Source: AP-15 sp963789025
GTDB taxonomy: Bacteria > Pseudomonadota > Alphaproteobacteria > ATCC43930 > CGMCC-115725
DNA length: 64,000 nucleotides
Assembly: GCA_963789025.1 (NCBI GenBank)
Contig: CAWBIT010000003.1
Span: forward strand, 1 to 64,000
Direction of reading: 5' to 3'
The translations under genes were made by a program, and so were the position numbers. Below are positions 1 to 8,599 of the stretch, in pieces. The notes beneath the pieces are model-generated. The model was not told the origin of the DNA. It saw only the letters and a list, made by a program, of their open reading frames with translations, and did no database searches. The stretch's first letter is position 1. Every line of letters starts with the position of its first letter.

Positions 1-853
1 CACTGACGATGTGCCTAGTTGTCCTGGGTCGGCATGTCGAACGTTTACAGTTTCTCGAGGTGCTTCTCAGCGGCCAACCTGCATTGGCGCCAGAGGAATC
101 CTTTTACCAACGCATGCTCGCCGGGGATCCCGACGAAGCAGCGCACCAGGCTGAAGAGTTTCTTGAGACCGAACCGCTGTCGGCCTACTACGACGAAGGC
201 GCCATCGGCGGGCTTACTCTGGCTCAATTCGACGTAAATCGCGGTGCGCTGGAACACGACCACCGGGTCCGGATCAAAGAGGCGGTCGATGGACTCATTG
301 ATAATCTTGCCGACCACGATCCCGGGTCTGCCCAGCAAGAGAGGGATAATGGCGGGGCGGTAATACCGCCGGTTTTCGCTCCAGAGGAACTTGCCCTCCC
401 TTGGCGGGGAACCGCCGTATTATGTGTTGCCGGCCGTGGATCGCTCGATGAGGCATCGGCGGCAATGCTGGCACAGCTTCTGCAAAAACACGGCATTGGT
501 GCGCGTGTGGTGCCGTGCGAGGCAGTTTCGGTACCGAACCTGTTCAGGCTCGACGTGACCGACGTGCGATGGCCATTCTTTGCTATCTCGAGCCCGGCAG
601 CTTCTCGAACCCGTGCTACCTCGTGCGGCGATTGAGGCGCAAGCTACCCAAGGCGACGATTGTGGCCGGGTTCTGGACTTTAAAGAAGAACGAAATAGAG
701 GAGCGGAATGCAGTGGCGCTCACGGGCGCCGACCTCGTCGCCGTGTCGTTACGGCAAGCAGTCGAGCAGGTAGTCGATGCCGTACATGCGAGCACTGGCG
801 GCCAGTTGAACACTGAAAACGGACCGCCCATTCCGCTATCGGCAGCATCGTGA
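1..853 (+). pseudogene. AI-2E family transporter, C-terminal part, frameshifted, cut by window edge
   Basis: The reading frame is already open at base 3, so the gene starts outside the window. The visible part matches the soluble C-terminal extension of alphaproteobacterial AI-2E-type (PerM-like) membrane transporters: a LVVLGRHV segment, then ALAPEESFYQRMLAGDPDEA, then an acidic helical region. All membrane segments would lie upstream. Near 550-575 the frame shifts by one base. The continuation (ILCYLEPGSFSNPCYLVRRL) runs to a stop at 853. This is most likely a pseudogene, though a sequencing indel cannot be excluded. Family assignment rests on recalled motif similarity only. Confidence 0.6.
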
Positions 854-914
854 CGCCAAACAAGGCTGCCTTTACCCGACGTCCAACAAGAGAATTATTC
901 ACTGGAGATGTGTC

Positions 915-1191
915 ATGTCGATATTGGAAACACTGCAAACCGATCACCGCCAGGTTAAGGAACACCTGAAAAACCATCCTCTCTACTGCGGACGCCAAAG
1001 AGCGAAGCGACCTTTTCAAGCAGTTCAGAACCGAACTGACGGCGCATAGCCGGGCCGGGGAAAAAGTGCTCTACCGCGGAATGGAAAAATCCGAGGAGGG
1101 GCAAGGACGACGCGCTCGAAGGCGCGGTCGAGTATGAGTCGTGGATCGTCTGATGGAAGATTTGTCACGGAGCCGGAGCATCGGCTCAGAC
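915..1191 (+). pseudogene. hemerythrin-like (HHE) protein, frameshifted and truncated by IS6
   Basis: The ATG at 915 opens MSILETLQTDHRQVKEHLK, the usual start of HHE cation-binding proteins (first His of the di-iron site in TDH). After one small frameshift, a second frame reads AKERSDLFKQFRTELTAHSR, the next His-bearing helix, and then EEGKDDALEGAVEYE. Another shift near 1135 gives VDRLMEDLSRSRSIGSD, which stops exactly where the IS6 element begins. Members normally run about 150-190 residues, so the last helices are missing. The rest of the gene is not found to the right of the IS. Confidence 0.6.
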
Positions 1192-1995
1192 GGCACTGTC
1201 AGGAAAAACGGCCTGCTGGATCGAAGGGGTTTGGCGTAGGCTGCGGGCATGGCTCCGATCTCCTATCGCCGGCATCGTTTTCCGACGGTCGTCATCCAGC
1301 ACGCCGTGTGGCTGTACCTTCGCTTCACCTTGACCTATCGAGATGTCGAGGAGCTGCTTGCCGAGCGTGGCCTCGACCTGTCCTACGAAAGCGTTCGCAG
1401 TTGGGTGCTCAAATTCGGACCGACGATCGCTCGGGGCCTGCGACGGGGCCGTCCTCGACCGAGCGATTGCTGGCATCTCGACGAAATGGTCGTCCGGATC
1501 GCGGGCAAGCAGATGTATCTGTGGCGTGCCGTCGACCACGAGGGCGAGGTCCTCGAGATCCTGGTCCAGCGTCGTCGCGACCGGTCGCGGCCGTCAAGCT
1601 GATGCGCAAGTTGCTCCGCAAACAGGGCTTCGCGCCGACGAGGGTGACGACCGACAAGTTGCGCTCCTACGGCGCTGCCTTCCGGCATCGGACTTTCCTG
1701 CCACCATGAGCAGGGCCTGCGAGAAAACAATCGGGCGGAGAATTCGCATCAAGTGGTGCGCCGGCGCGAGCGCAAGATGCAACGCTTCAAATCAGCGGCA
1801 TCGGCGCAACGCTTTCTGAGCGTTCACGCTGCCGTCCACAATACCTTCAACCTCCAGCGCCATCTCGTTTCCCGGTCGACGCTTCGGGCCTTCCGATCAG
1901 AAGCGGCGGCGCAATGGCGCAGCGCGACCAACGCGACATGACGACAGTCCGCGCGCTCCCGTATTCTGACCAAAACGCCTCAACTCGACAGTGCC
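1192..1995 (+). mobile_element. IS6-family insertion sequence, 804 bp, degenerate
   Basis: The element starts GGCACTGTC at 1192 and ends GACAGTGCC at 1995, a perfect 9-bp inverted repeat at the tips. The size (about 0.8 kb) and a single transposase fit the IS6/IS26 group. No 8-bp target duplication is seen: GCTCAGAC lies on the left and TTTACGAC on the right. The right flank does not continue the interrupted hemerythrin gene. A deletion or recombination next to the IS is therefore likely, which is common for the replicative, cointegrate-forming IS6 family. Confidence 0.7.
1249..1941 (+). pseudogene. IS6-family transposase, two frameshifts
   Basis: The first segment (1249-1590) carries the HTH region (LTYRDVEELLAERGLDLSYE) and the first catalytic Asp in CWHLDEMVVRIAGKQMYLWR. 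The second frame (about 1590-1705) holds VTTDKLRSYGAAFRH with the second Asp. The third (1710-1941) holds ENNRAENSHQVVRRRERKMQ with the catalytic Glu, and then the conserved C-terminal FNLQRHLVSR. Together these give a complete DDE protein of about 230 residues, the normal IS6 size. Two single-base shifts make it inactive as written. Confidence 0.8.
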
Positions 1996-2087
1996 TTTAC
2001 GACCATCGTCTGTCCGAGGTCAAGAAAGAACGGAATTAGGACCTAGCCCCACTCGCTCTCTTGGCAAGGCGTAACCGGAAAACGAAA

Positions 2088-2480
2088 ATGACAAGACGTT
2101 TAGTAGCTTTGACTGCGGCGGCTGCGTTACTGGCATTTTCCGCTCTGCCTTCATTCGCTGACCACCCCGGCGGCGGACATGGCGGTGGTGGCGGTAGCTG
2201 GCGTGGAGGTGGTGGCAACCGGAACGGCGGTGGCTGGCATGGCGGCGGTCGTGGCGGCGGCTGGGGAGTTGGACCCGCGATAGGTCTCGGTGTTGGCCTT
2301 GGACTGCCCGGGGGCGCACTAGCAACGGCTCCCTATTACAGTGGCTATGACTATGGCTATGGTTACGCGCCCTATTCCGGGACACCTGCGCCGACCGTTT
2401 GGTATTGGTGCGATCCCTATCAAGGGTTTTACCCTGCGGTACCCCAATGCCCGGTTCCGTGGCAACAAGTTGTTCAGTGA
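2088..2480 (+). CDS. small secreted Gly-rich protein
   Basis: The 130-residue protein has a clear Sec signal peptide (MTRRLVALTAAAALLAFSAL, cleavage near PSFA/DHP). A Gly/Trp/His-rich tract (GGHGGGGGSWRGGGG) follows, then a Tyr-rich stretch, then a C-terminal segment with WYWCDPYQGFYPAVPQC. Such short secreted proteins with a final YYC/WYWCxPxxxYYP motif are widespread and uncharacterised in Proteobacteria. A TTG start at 2061 is possible, but the ATG at 2088 places the signal peptide at the N-terminus and is preferred. Function is unknown; an envelope or surface location is inferred. Confidence 0.65.
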   Translation: MTRRLVALTAAAALLAFSALPSFADHPGGGHGGGGGSWRGGGGNRNGGGWHGGGRGGGWGVGPAIGLGVGLGLPGGALATAPYYSGYDYGYGYAPYSGTPAPTVWYWCDPYQGFYPAVPQCPVPWQQVVQ

Positions 2481-2601
2481 CCAGCCGGAATATGTCTTGA
2501 GGTAGCCGCAAGGCCGCTGCCGATTTCGAGCCCGCTGCAGGTCCGGCGCAACCGGACCGACCGGCCGCTTCAATGAGGGATTTTTGCTCCGGCGCTTACC
2601 C

Positions 2602-2868
2602 TCAACGGGAGGGAACTGCCAAAAGCAGCCCCTCAGTTCCGAAATCTGTCCTGGGCTGGACTGCATACGACCACCCGTCCTTCTGCACTGACGCAACTAG
2701 CTCTCCACAGCTCGTTGACATAACCGTCGCGCCAGCGGCCCAATCCGGATCGTTGTCTAGCTCGAAGGGCACCGGCTGGAACGCCCATTTTACTTGCCCA
2801 GTATCCTTATCGACCCGGACCATGCTAAGGCCGTAATTAGGGTTAGGTTTGGGGTTGTTTGCTGCCAT
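2602..2868 (-). pseudogene. PQQ-type quinoprotein beta-propeller fragment
   Basis: Eighty-eight residues read MVRVDKDTGQVKWAFQPVPF, DWAAGATVM and GELVASVQKDGWSYA. This is the W-motif (DxxTGxxxW) and following strand of a PQQ-binding propeller such as alcohol dehydrogenase-like or outer-membrane propeller proteins. Full-length members have 400-700 residues, so this is one or two blades of a lost gene. It lies directly downstream of the broken GT4 gene on the same strand. Confidence 0.45.
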
Positions 2869-2880
2869 CGAACGCCGATC

Positions 2881-4101
2881 TCACGCACTGAACAACGGGA
2901 AGGGTGGCACGCAGCGAACACGCTTTGCAGCAGCGGCTCCAAGTCCCCGTATGCCGACACCCGATCCTCGCCGGCCCCTGCAGGTACCGGTTTGGTCAAG
3001 TTCGTGCGCTTGGGGGGTCAGGCAGCGTTCGCCGCGTGAGCCGTTGCTGCGGAGCTCAAGACTGCACCCCGCGGTGCCGCGTCGCAAGACTTCGCCGTAT
3101 AGCGCCACATAATCTCGCGCCATACGCTCAACCGAGAACCGCTCCTCAAAGCGGCGTCGGATCGCGCCACGATCGAGCGCTTTCGCGAGCGGGATCGCCG
3201 CTACTGCCTCATCGACGCTGTCGACGATAAACCCAGTGATGCCATGATCGATGATCTCAGGAACGGAACCTCGTCCAAAGGCGATCACCGGGGTCCCGTT
3301 GGCCATCGCTTCGATGAGCACCTGGCCAAACGGTTCGGGCCAATCGATCGGAAAGAGCAGCGCCATCGCGTCGCCCAGGAAAGCCCCCTTGTCGCTGTCA
3401 CCGATCTCACCGACGAACTCGACCAGAGGATCTTTGAGCAGCGGCTTGATCCGGATCCTGTAATAAGTACGATCAGCCTTGTCGACCTTTGCCGCGATGG
3501 TCAGCGGCAAACCCGCACGGCGGGCGATCTAAATCGCCCAATCCGGCCGCTTCTCCGGACAGATTCGGCCAATAAAGGCGAGATAGCCGCCATCACCGGA
3601 GCCCGCAGCGTATAGGCTCCTCGGCAGGCCGTGGTAAACAGTGCCGTACCAGTTTGCCCAAGGCATGGGCGCGCGCTGCGCGGTTGAGATCGACACCAAT
3701 GGCATCATCGCGAACTCGCGGAGAACGGGCGGAAGATCCGGCAGATCGAGGCGGCCATGCATCGTCGCCAGTGTCTTCCTCCAGCGCTGTGCGAACAGCG
3801 GGAAGTGGAGGTAGTCAGTGTGGAAATGGATTATGTCGAAGGGATCTGCGCTGCGCGCCACGCGATTGAGCGATATAAAATGATAGACGAGTGGATCCTT
3901 GCACTTGGAACTGAGACGCAGCGCCCGGTCGCAGGGTGCCTTCAGGATCGCATCAGTCTGCAAATCGCCGCTGGCGAACAAAGTGACTTTGTGCCCCTGA
4001 CGAACAAGCTCTTCGGCGAGATGTGAAACCACCCTCTCGGTGCCCCCGTAGAGCTGGGGCGGACAGCTTTCGTACAACGGTGAAACTTGCGCGATCCGCA
4101 T
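2881..4101 (-). pseudogene. GT4 glycosyltransferase with in-frame TAG
   Basis: ATG at 4101 gives MRIAQVSPLYESCPPQLYGG, the N-terminal nucleotide-sugar-transferase fold start with the glycine loop (YGGTERVVS). The C-terminal domain carries FPIDWPEPFGQVLIEAMANG, the E-x7-E donor-site motif, and TPVIAFGRGSVPEII. Between them, at 3529-3531, an in-frame TAG separates CPEKRPDWAI from IARRAGLPL. The frame is otherwise continuous, so a single GAG-to-TAG type change explains it. Beyond about 3080 the sequence is no longer GT4-like, so the true C-terminus may also be lost. The 407-codon span fits the family (about 350-400). A role in polysaccharide or glycolipid synthesis is inferred. Confidence 0.7.
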
Positions 4102-4244
4102 CTTCTCAGTCCTCGATCGGTCGCGGTTGGTTCGCATCAGCCGCGGAGAGGACTCGCCTCACGCATCAATGAGTTTCTTCGGCAGCGACCGCTAATCTAA
4201 ACCGAATTAGGAGTTCAGAAGTTCCAAACTACAAATTATGGGCA

Positions 4245-4874
4245 GTGCCCTGGCACTGGGACGCTAGGCAACTTGGGCCGCTTCGGGTCACCAGCAGCGG
4301 TCTGATAATGTCCCGGCTTGGTCGGGTCAGCCTCACAGAGCCGACCTATCGAAGAATAGTCCTTCGATGCTGCTCAGTGCCACACGCGAAGCCCTCGCCA
4401 GATTACGAGTATCGGATCTCACTGCGGCCGCACCCTGTGGGCCATCCCTCTGATTGCGACTGGAACAACTGGAATCGCATTGGAATGGCGATATTCGGGG
4501 ATGGCGCGGTCGGGAAAACCGCTCTCATCATTGCAATGGCGCTCGCGCTCGCAGCCAGCAGAAACCTGCTCGGCGAACACGTCTTCGTGCGCTGCCGTGT
4601 CCTGCTGATTTGTTTCGAGGACGGCAAGACCGAGTTGCGCCGGCGCCTGACCGCAGCCATGCTTCACTACGGCATAAGCAAGGCTGATATTCGTGGACAT
4701 CTGTTTATCGCCACAGTCAACCGCAGCGATGCCAAACTTGCGTCCATCAAGAACGGCGAATTAACGGTTGGGAAGCTCCGCGACGCGCTCGAACAATCAA
4801 TCATCCGACGCAAGGCCGATGCCACATTCCTCGACCCCTGGGTCAAAGCCCATGCGGTCGGAGAAAACAACAAC
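4245..4874 (+). pseudogene. RepA/DnaB-type AAA ATPase, 3' end removed by transposon
   Basis: The C-terminal half shows a RecA-fold ATPase: Walker A GDGAVGKTA (near 4500), LLICFEDGKTELRRR, and a Walker B-like ATFLDPWVKAHAVGENNN. This is the signature of the AAA_25/RepA-like ATPases found in prophages, plasmids and genomic islands. The frame runs into the inverted repeat of the IS1595-type transposon at 4875, which cuts the protein just after Walker B. The remainder is not found beyond the transposon. The GTG start at 4245 is weak, and the first 75 residues look unrelated to the family, so the 5' end may be altered too. Confidence 0.6.
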
Positions 4875-4900
4875 GGAATTGTGCACTTGACAAACCGGCG
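4875..4900. repeat. left terminal inverted repeat of the IS1595-type transposon
   Basis: Twenty-six bases beginning GGAATTGTGCACTTG are the exact reverse complement of 7604-7629. Two further outward bases (4873-4874 against 7630-7631) also pair, which may be chance. Confidence 0.9.
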
Positions 4901-4942
4901 CTAGGTCCCTATCTTATAGGTAGAAATTGATAGGCAAGCGCC

Positions 4943-5845
4943 ATGTTGACCCTCAATCAAGTCTCCGCTCTTTCCGAGGATGAAGCCCGCGAGACGATTG
5001 AGCGGATCATGTGGCCGGATGGTCCGGTTTGCCCGCATTGCGGCGCATCAGACAACATCACGAAGTTTCACGGCGAGGCGCACCGGGATGGCGTTCACAA
5101 ATGCAATGACTGCTATGGTCAATTCACAGTCACGATAGGAACGATCCTTGAGGACAGCCATATCCCGCTACGCAAATGGCTAATGGCGTTCACGCTGATG
5201 TGCTCTGCAAAGAAGGGAATCAGTGCACTCCAATTGCAGCGCGAGCTCGAATTTGGTTCCTATAAGACCGCTTGGCACATGGCGATGCGCATCCGTCACG
5301 CAATGAGCCGGGAGCCTATGGCCTCGCTGCTGAAGGGCACTGTCGAGGTTGACGAAACCTATGTTGGCGGCAAGCCGCGCCCCGGCTCAGACGAGAAGGC
5401 CAAGCGCGGCCGTGGCACGAAGAAAACGCCGGTCATGGCATTGGTCGAACGGGATGGCCGGGTGCGGGCGCGCAAGATCGATCAGGTTGACGGCGCTACA
5501 TTGAAGGGCGCAATCCGAGAGAACGTCGATCGCTCCGCTAAGATCATGACTGACGAGTGGGCAGCCTATCACGGGATCGGGACCGAATTCGAGGGAGGCC
5601 ACGAAATCGTCACGCATTCGGCTGGCGAATACGCCCGCGGCGATGCGCACGTGAATTCGGCTGAGTCGTACTTTGCGCTATTGAAGCGCGGCGTAATTGG
5701 CTCCTTCCACCACATTAGCAAGCAACATCTCGACCGTTATTGCGACGAATTTTCGTTCCGTTGGGATTATCGCTCTACTACCGATGCAGAGCGGACCGAG
5801 GTCGCAATTCGGCAAACCCTAGGCAGACGGCTCACTTATCGGTAG
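4943..5845 (+). CDS. IS1595-family (ISXO2-like) transposase
   Basis: The protein has 300 residues. An N-terminal zinc ribbon (CPHCGASD ... CNDCYGQFTVTIGT) is followed by the ISXO2-like catalytic domain: VDETYVGGKPR (first Asp), IMTDEWAAY (second Asp) and HVNSAESYFALLKRGVIGSF with the conserved Asn/Glu-region residues, then the HHISKQHLDRYCDEFSFRW tail. Length and all motifs fit an intact, probably active enzyme that moves the surrounding 2.75-kb unit by cut-and-paste or replicative transfer. The ATG at 4943 is 43 bases inside the left repeat. Confidence 0.92.
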   Translation: MLTLNQVSALSEDEARETIERIMWPDGPVCPHCGASDNITKFHGEAHRDGVHKCNDCYGQFTVTIGTILEDSHIPLRKWLMAFTLMCSAKKGISALQLQRELEFGSYKTAWHMAMRIRHAMSREPMASLLKGTVEVDETYVGGKPRPGSDEKAKRGRGTKKTPVMALVERDGRVRARKIDQVDGATLKGAIRENVDRSAKIMTDEWAAYHGIGTEFEGGHEIVTHSAGEYARGDAHVNSAESYFALLKRGVIGSFHHISKQHLDRYCDEFSFRWDYRSTTDAERTEVAIRQTLGRRLTYR

Positions 5846-5945
5846 CCTGATCACCAAGCCTGCATTAGAACCGGCCCGCGTCGTACCGGTTCAGCTGGCG
5901 TTTTCCTTCATGACTGAGATATAACCTTCTCTGACGCGGCTAGGT

Positions 5946-6356
5946 TTGGCCGCCGAAAGCCTGGAGACCTTGCCCAGGTTGCCGCGCCTCAATTCCAAGG
6001 GCACCCGAACAAGGAAGGTGCATGTGGTCGAAGTGAATCCACCCTCCGCTATCAGGACATTTTTTTCAGCACTCTCGGACAACAATCGCGCTTGGCTCGC
6101 ACTGAGTTGCTCGCTTCAGATTGACCGAGAGTTCCGGGCAATAAAGTCCCCAACAGAAGCGGACGCGTGGCTTGATGAGCTGCTCGCCAACTCTAAGAAG
6201 CCTCTGCGTCAGTTCGGGCGTGTCATTCATTTGATCGCAATATTGGATTTCGAGTTGTCGCCGTTCGCGTTGTCGAGGGCAGAAGTCGATGCTCGGTCTA
6301 TGATGCAATCTGCTGACGAATTCGTTTCGAGTTCGGGGCCGCAGAAAGCTTCATGA
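5946..6356 (+). CDS. hypothetical passenger ORF (alternative to the antisense gene)
   Basis: This 136-codon frame has a non-repetitive, protein-like composition (NNRAWLALSCSLQIDREF, LDELLANSKKPLRQFGRV). It has no ATG near its start: TTG at 5946 or GTG near 6019 would have to serve, and no clear ribosome-binding site is seen. It overlaps the 3' half of the convergent frame 6227-6553 by 130 bp. One of the two, or both as tail-to-tail genes, may be real. I do not recognise a family. Confidence 0.35.
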   Translation: MAAESLETLPRLPRLNSKGTRTRKVHVVEVNPPSAIRTFFSALSDNNRAWLALSCSLQIDREFRAIKSPTEADAWLDELLANSKKPLRQFGRVIHLIAILDFELSPFALSRAEVDARSMMQSADEFVSSSGPQKAS

Positions 6357-6553
6357 ATTAATTCCTGCATTGAAGGAAATGGTCGTCTCTTGGAGAGACG
6401 TTCGCATGCACGAACTAGATGAAGCATCTCTATGGGTCTATCGAGATGACATGCTACGTCGAGATACGGAAGAGACAAGAAAGCAGATCTCCCAGTTTCG
6501 CTTATAGAGGCGAGTTCCTCCATAACTGTGGCCAATGAAACTTGTTCCGTCAT
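6227..6553 (-). CDS. hypothetical passenger protein, 108 aa
   Basis: The ATG at 6553 is preceded, on the minus strand, by a textbook Shine-Dalgarno AGGAGG six bases upstream. The protein (MTEQVSLATVMEELASISET ... LVRACERLSKRRPFPSMQEL) is soluble, largely helical and has no motif I recognise. It is the only minus-strand gene in the transposon and converges on the plus-strand frame 5946-6356. The start signal makes it the better supported of the two. Confidence 0.5.
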   Translation of the reverse strand: MTEQVSLATVMEELASISETGRSAFLSLPYLDVACHLDRPIEMLHLVRACERLSKRRPFPSMQELIHEAFCGPELETNSSADCIIDRASTSALDNANGDNSKSNIAIK

Positions 6554-6572
6554 TGAAGCCTCCTAAACCGCG

Positions 6573-6794
6573 ATGATCGAGGGGTTTCTTCTTCTGATCT
6601 TTATAGTGCTTGCATTGATGCTGCTGCCCAGCATCTCGAGAGCGAGTCGGCGAAGTGCCCGCCATACACGGCGCGTGCCCTGCGTCAAGTGTGGTAGCGA
6701 GTTGCTTCCGGCAGCACGGGTCTGCCCGAATTGCCACAGCAAGCAGCCATTGCGAGGCTGGGCCGGCAGGCGCGAGCGCATGTGGAATGGCTAG
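6573..6794 (+). CDS. small membrane protein with zinc ribbon
   Basis: The 73-residue protein has an N-terminal hydrophobic segment (MIEGFLLLIFIVLALMLLPS, one membrane helix), a basic linker, and a two-Cys-pair ribbon CVKCG...CPNC. Its TAG stop (6792-6794) abuts the ATG of the next gene with no spacer, so the two are almost certainly translationally coupled. A membrane-anchored zinc ribbon in a transposon passenger pair suggests a regulatory or sensing role, but this is speculation. Confidence 0.6.
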   Translation: MIEGFLLLIFIVLALMLLPSISRASRRSARHTRRVPCVKCGSELLPAARVCPNCHSKQPLRGWAGRRERMWNG

Positions 6795-7394
6795 ATGGAA
6801 ATCACACCCGAGCAACTTCGAGAGGCACTGACAAGGAGCGGAAGGTTTACCCCAGAGGACGTCAATGAGTTTGTCGCTCGCCATGAACAGATGGAACGCG
6901 AGAGGGCGCGCGCACCCCCTCTAGATCTTGGAATCGGCCGACCACGGGAAACCCCGGATGCGGCCCCCCTTGCGACGGGCAATATACCACCCCATGATGC
7001 CGTCATGGATGAGGGATGGCGATCATCGGTCGATAATCGTCTGGGCGAACTGAAGGGGGCGCTCGACGGCCTGCGCCACAGTTTTACGATTCTCGCTGGC
7101 GCGGTAGGGCTCGTCGCTACGGTGATGGTTTTTGGGTTTGGGTTCTTTGGTGTTCAATTCAATCAACTCGATGGCAAAATAGACGCGTTCTCCAACACCC
7201 TTAACGCCAAGATAGAGGCCATTCCCCAACGCCTCTCCGACGAATTCCGAGCCATGCGAGCCGAAATGGCCGCGCAGACGAGCGCCATCGCCAATTCGAT
7301 CACTGCAACCCGGCAAGTTCAACCGGCCCCTCAGATTATCGTGATACCGCCGACCACTCCCCAGCAACCTACCCCCGAGCCACCCAAGCCCTGA
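6795..7394 (+). CDS. passenger membrane protein with coiled coil
   Basis: The protein has 199 residues. The N-terminus (MEITPEQLREALTRSGRFTP) looks like a small helical domain. One membrane segment (about 104-126: LAGAVGLVATVMVFGFGFFG) is followed by a predicted coiled coil (QLDGKIDAFSNTLNAKIEAI) and a Pro-rich tail (PPTTPQQPTPEPP). The start directly follows the stop of the zinc-ribbon gene. The layout resembles small single-pass proteins with a cytoplasmic N-domain and an extracytoplasmic coiled coil. No named family is recognised. Confidence 0.65.
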   Translation: MEITPEQLREALTRSGRFTPEDVNEFVARHEQMERERARAPPLDLGIGRPRETPDAAPLATGNIPPHDAVMDEGWRSSVDNRLGELKGALDGLRHSFTILAGAVGLVATVMVFGFGFFGVQFNQLDGKIDAFSNTLNAKIEAIPQRLSDEFRAMRAEMAAQTSAIANSITATRQVQPAPQIIVIPPTTPQQPTPEPPKP

Positions 7395-7395
7395 C

Positions 7396-7572
7396 ATGAA
7401 GGCGAAGAACAAGAGACCGACCAACACAACCGGCTCCAAACGAGAGAAACTGTCGCTCTATCCGCTCTCGATTGAGGACGCGCTGCGCGCCGCCCTTCAG
7501 ACCGGCAAGGCTCCCCCTCTGAAGAAGGCCCGCACGAATCGGCAACGGAAGACGCCGCCTAAGCCAGCCTAG
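7396..7572 (+). CDS. small basic passenger protein, 58 aa
   Basis: An ATG lies one base after the previous TGA, and the frame ends at TAG 7570-7572. The product is very basic at both ends, with a central KLSLYPLSIEDALRAALQTG segment. Short proteins with an LSLxPLxxEDAL core are, from memory, repeatedly found beside IS1595-type transposases in alphaproteobacteria. It is therefore likely a true passenger gene rather than noise. Function is unknown. Confidence 0.55.
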   Translation: MKAKNKRPTNTTGSKREKLSLYPLSIEDALRAALQTGKAPPLKKARTNRQRKTPPKPA

Positions 7573-7603
7573 GACGCGCTCAACCTATAAGGTGGTTTTG
7601 TGC

Positions 7604-7629
7604 CGCCGGTTTGTCAAGTGCACAATTCC
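7604..7629. repeat. right terminal inverted repeat of the IS1595-type transposon
   Basis: Exact reverse complement of 4875-4900. The last passenger gene stops 31 bases before it. Confidence 0.9.
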
Positions 7630-7711
7630 GTATTTTTTTTCATCGCGCTCTCTGCGCTCGGGAAAGATTAATAAGCCCTGGCCGCCACAGGACCGGCCAG
7701 CATCTCTGAGG

Positions 7712-8599
7712 CTAGATGTTGCGGATTTCGTCCTCGTACGAGGCGACCAATTCCTCCGGCAAATGGCGGAGGTCCGAGCAACGGAGATAGTCGTTCATCG
7801 TCGTTCCGGTGCAGCGCGAGTCGACGTTTGCGGCGCCAAGATGCGCGACGGCATCCCCGCGGTGAACCGTCCGAAAGTCGATGCTGTAGCGGGCGACACC
7901 ACTCGTGTTCGGCACCGTCTCGTGCAGATGGGCGCCGGAAAACAAGATGAGCCCGCCAGGCGGACAAATGATCTTGACCGATTCGATCTCGATGTTCTCC
8001 TGCGGCTTCGGCTGCTCCCGGGTATCCGACTTGACGTGTTTGGCCGCTTCGGCCCGAGATGTTCTGTTCCACTCGCTGTAATTATAGATTGCGGAATTAT
8101 TTTGCAGTGGTCTGTGAAAATATTCCAGATAAAATCCCAAGCAATTCTGCGGCACGATCTCTGTTATGGGTAGCCACCAGTTGATTTGGCACAACGGTGC
8201 GGAATACCAAGTGTCGCGATGCGGATGAAAAGCGTAGGCGATCCCCGAAGTCAGGTAAGTCGTCGGATAGGCAGAACGCAAGCGTGGAACATCGAAATAA
8301 ACTTCGTCTGGATCGCCTCCGATTGAACAAATAATTTCCGGCAAGAGACGTTTACATTCCGGGTGGTGAATGAACGCAGGCTTCAATTTGGCGAGAATGG
8401 CCGCGCACTCTTCCATGTTAAGAACACTGTCTATCTTGCGTGGGTCATGCGGCGCAAAGGCTTCATTTGTAAGCTGTTCTGCCAATCGGCAAAGCTGCTT
8501 TGTCGCAGCGGAAGGTGAATAGACAAATATGTCGCCGTGATATAAGGCGTTGCGTCTATCCTGGTCGGAGCATAGGGTGTCGAAATATATATTGCTCAT
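7712..8599 (-). CDS. 2-oxoglutarate/Fe(II) oxygenase-like protein
   Basis: The protein has 295 residues. It shows the non-haem iron facial triad pattern: FHPHRDTWYSAP (His-x-Asp), a distal His in LILFSGAHLHETVPN, and a downstream RYSIDFRT whose Arg would bind 2-oxoglutarate. Such PhyH-like oxygenases in polysaccharide clusters hydroxylate or otherwise oxidise small precursors; the substrate here is unknown. It is the first gene of a minus-strand pair with the DUF4910 gene and lies at the left edge of the cluster. Confidence 0.65.
   Translation of the reverse strand: MSNIYFDTLCSDQDRRNALYHGDIFVYSPSAATKQLCRLAEQLTNEAFAPHDPRKIDSVLNMEECAAILAKLKPAFIHHPECKRLLPEIICSIGGDPDEVYFDVPRLRSAYPTTYLTSGIAYAFHPHRDTWYSAPLCQINWWLPITEIVPQNCLGFYLEYFHRPLQNNSAIYNYSEWNRTSRAEAAKHVKSDTREQPKPQENIEIESVKIICPPGGLILFSGAHLHETVPNTSGVARYSIDFRTVHRGDAVAHLGAANVDSRCTGTTMNDYLRCSDLRHLPEELVASYEDEIRNI

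Larger units (their letters stand above)
4875..7629 (+). mobile_element. IS1595-family transposon with passenger genes, 2755 bp
   Basis: Perfect 26-bp terminal inverted repeats (4875-4900 and 7604-7629, starting GGAATTGTGCAC) bound an ISXO2-like transposase and, downstream, four or five small passenger genes. Ordinary IS1595 members are about 0.9-1.1 kb. Transposon-like members with extra genes are known in this family, so the structure fits. No 8-bp target duplication is present (ACAACAAC left, GTATTTTT right). The interrupted ATPase gene does not resume on the right, suggesting a deletion after insertion. All open frames inside look intact. Confidence 0.85.
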
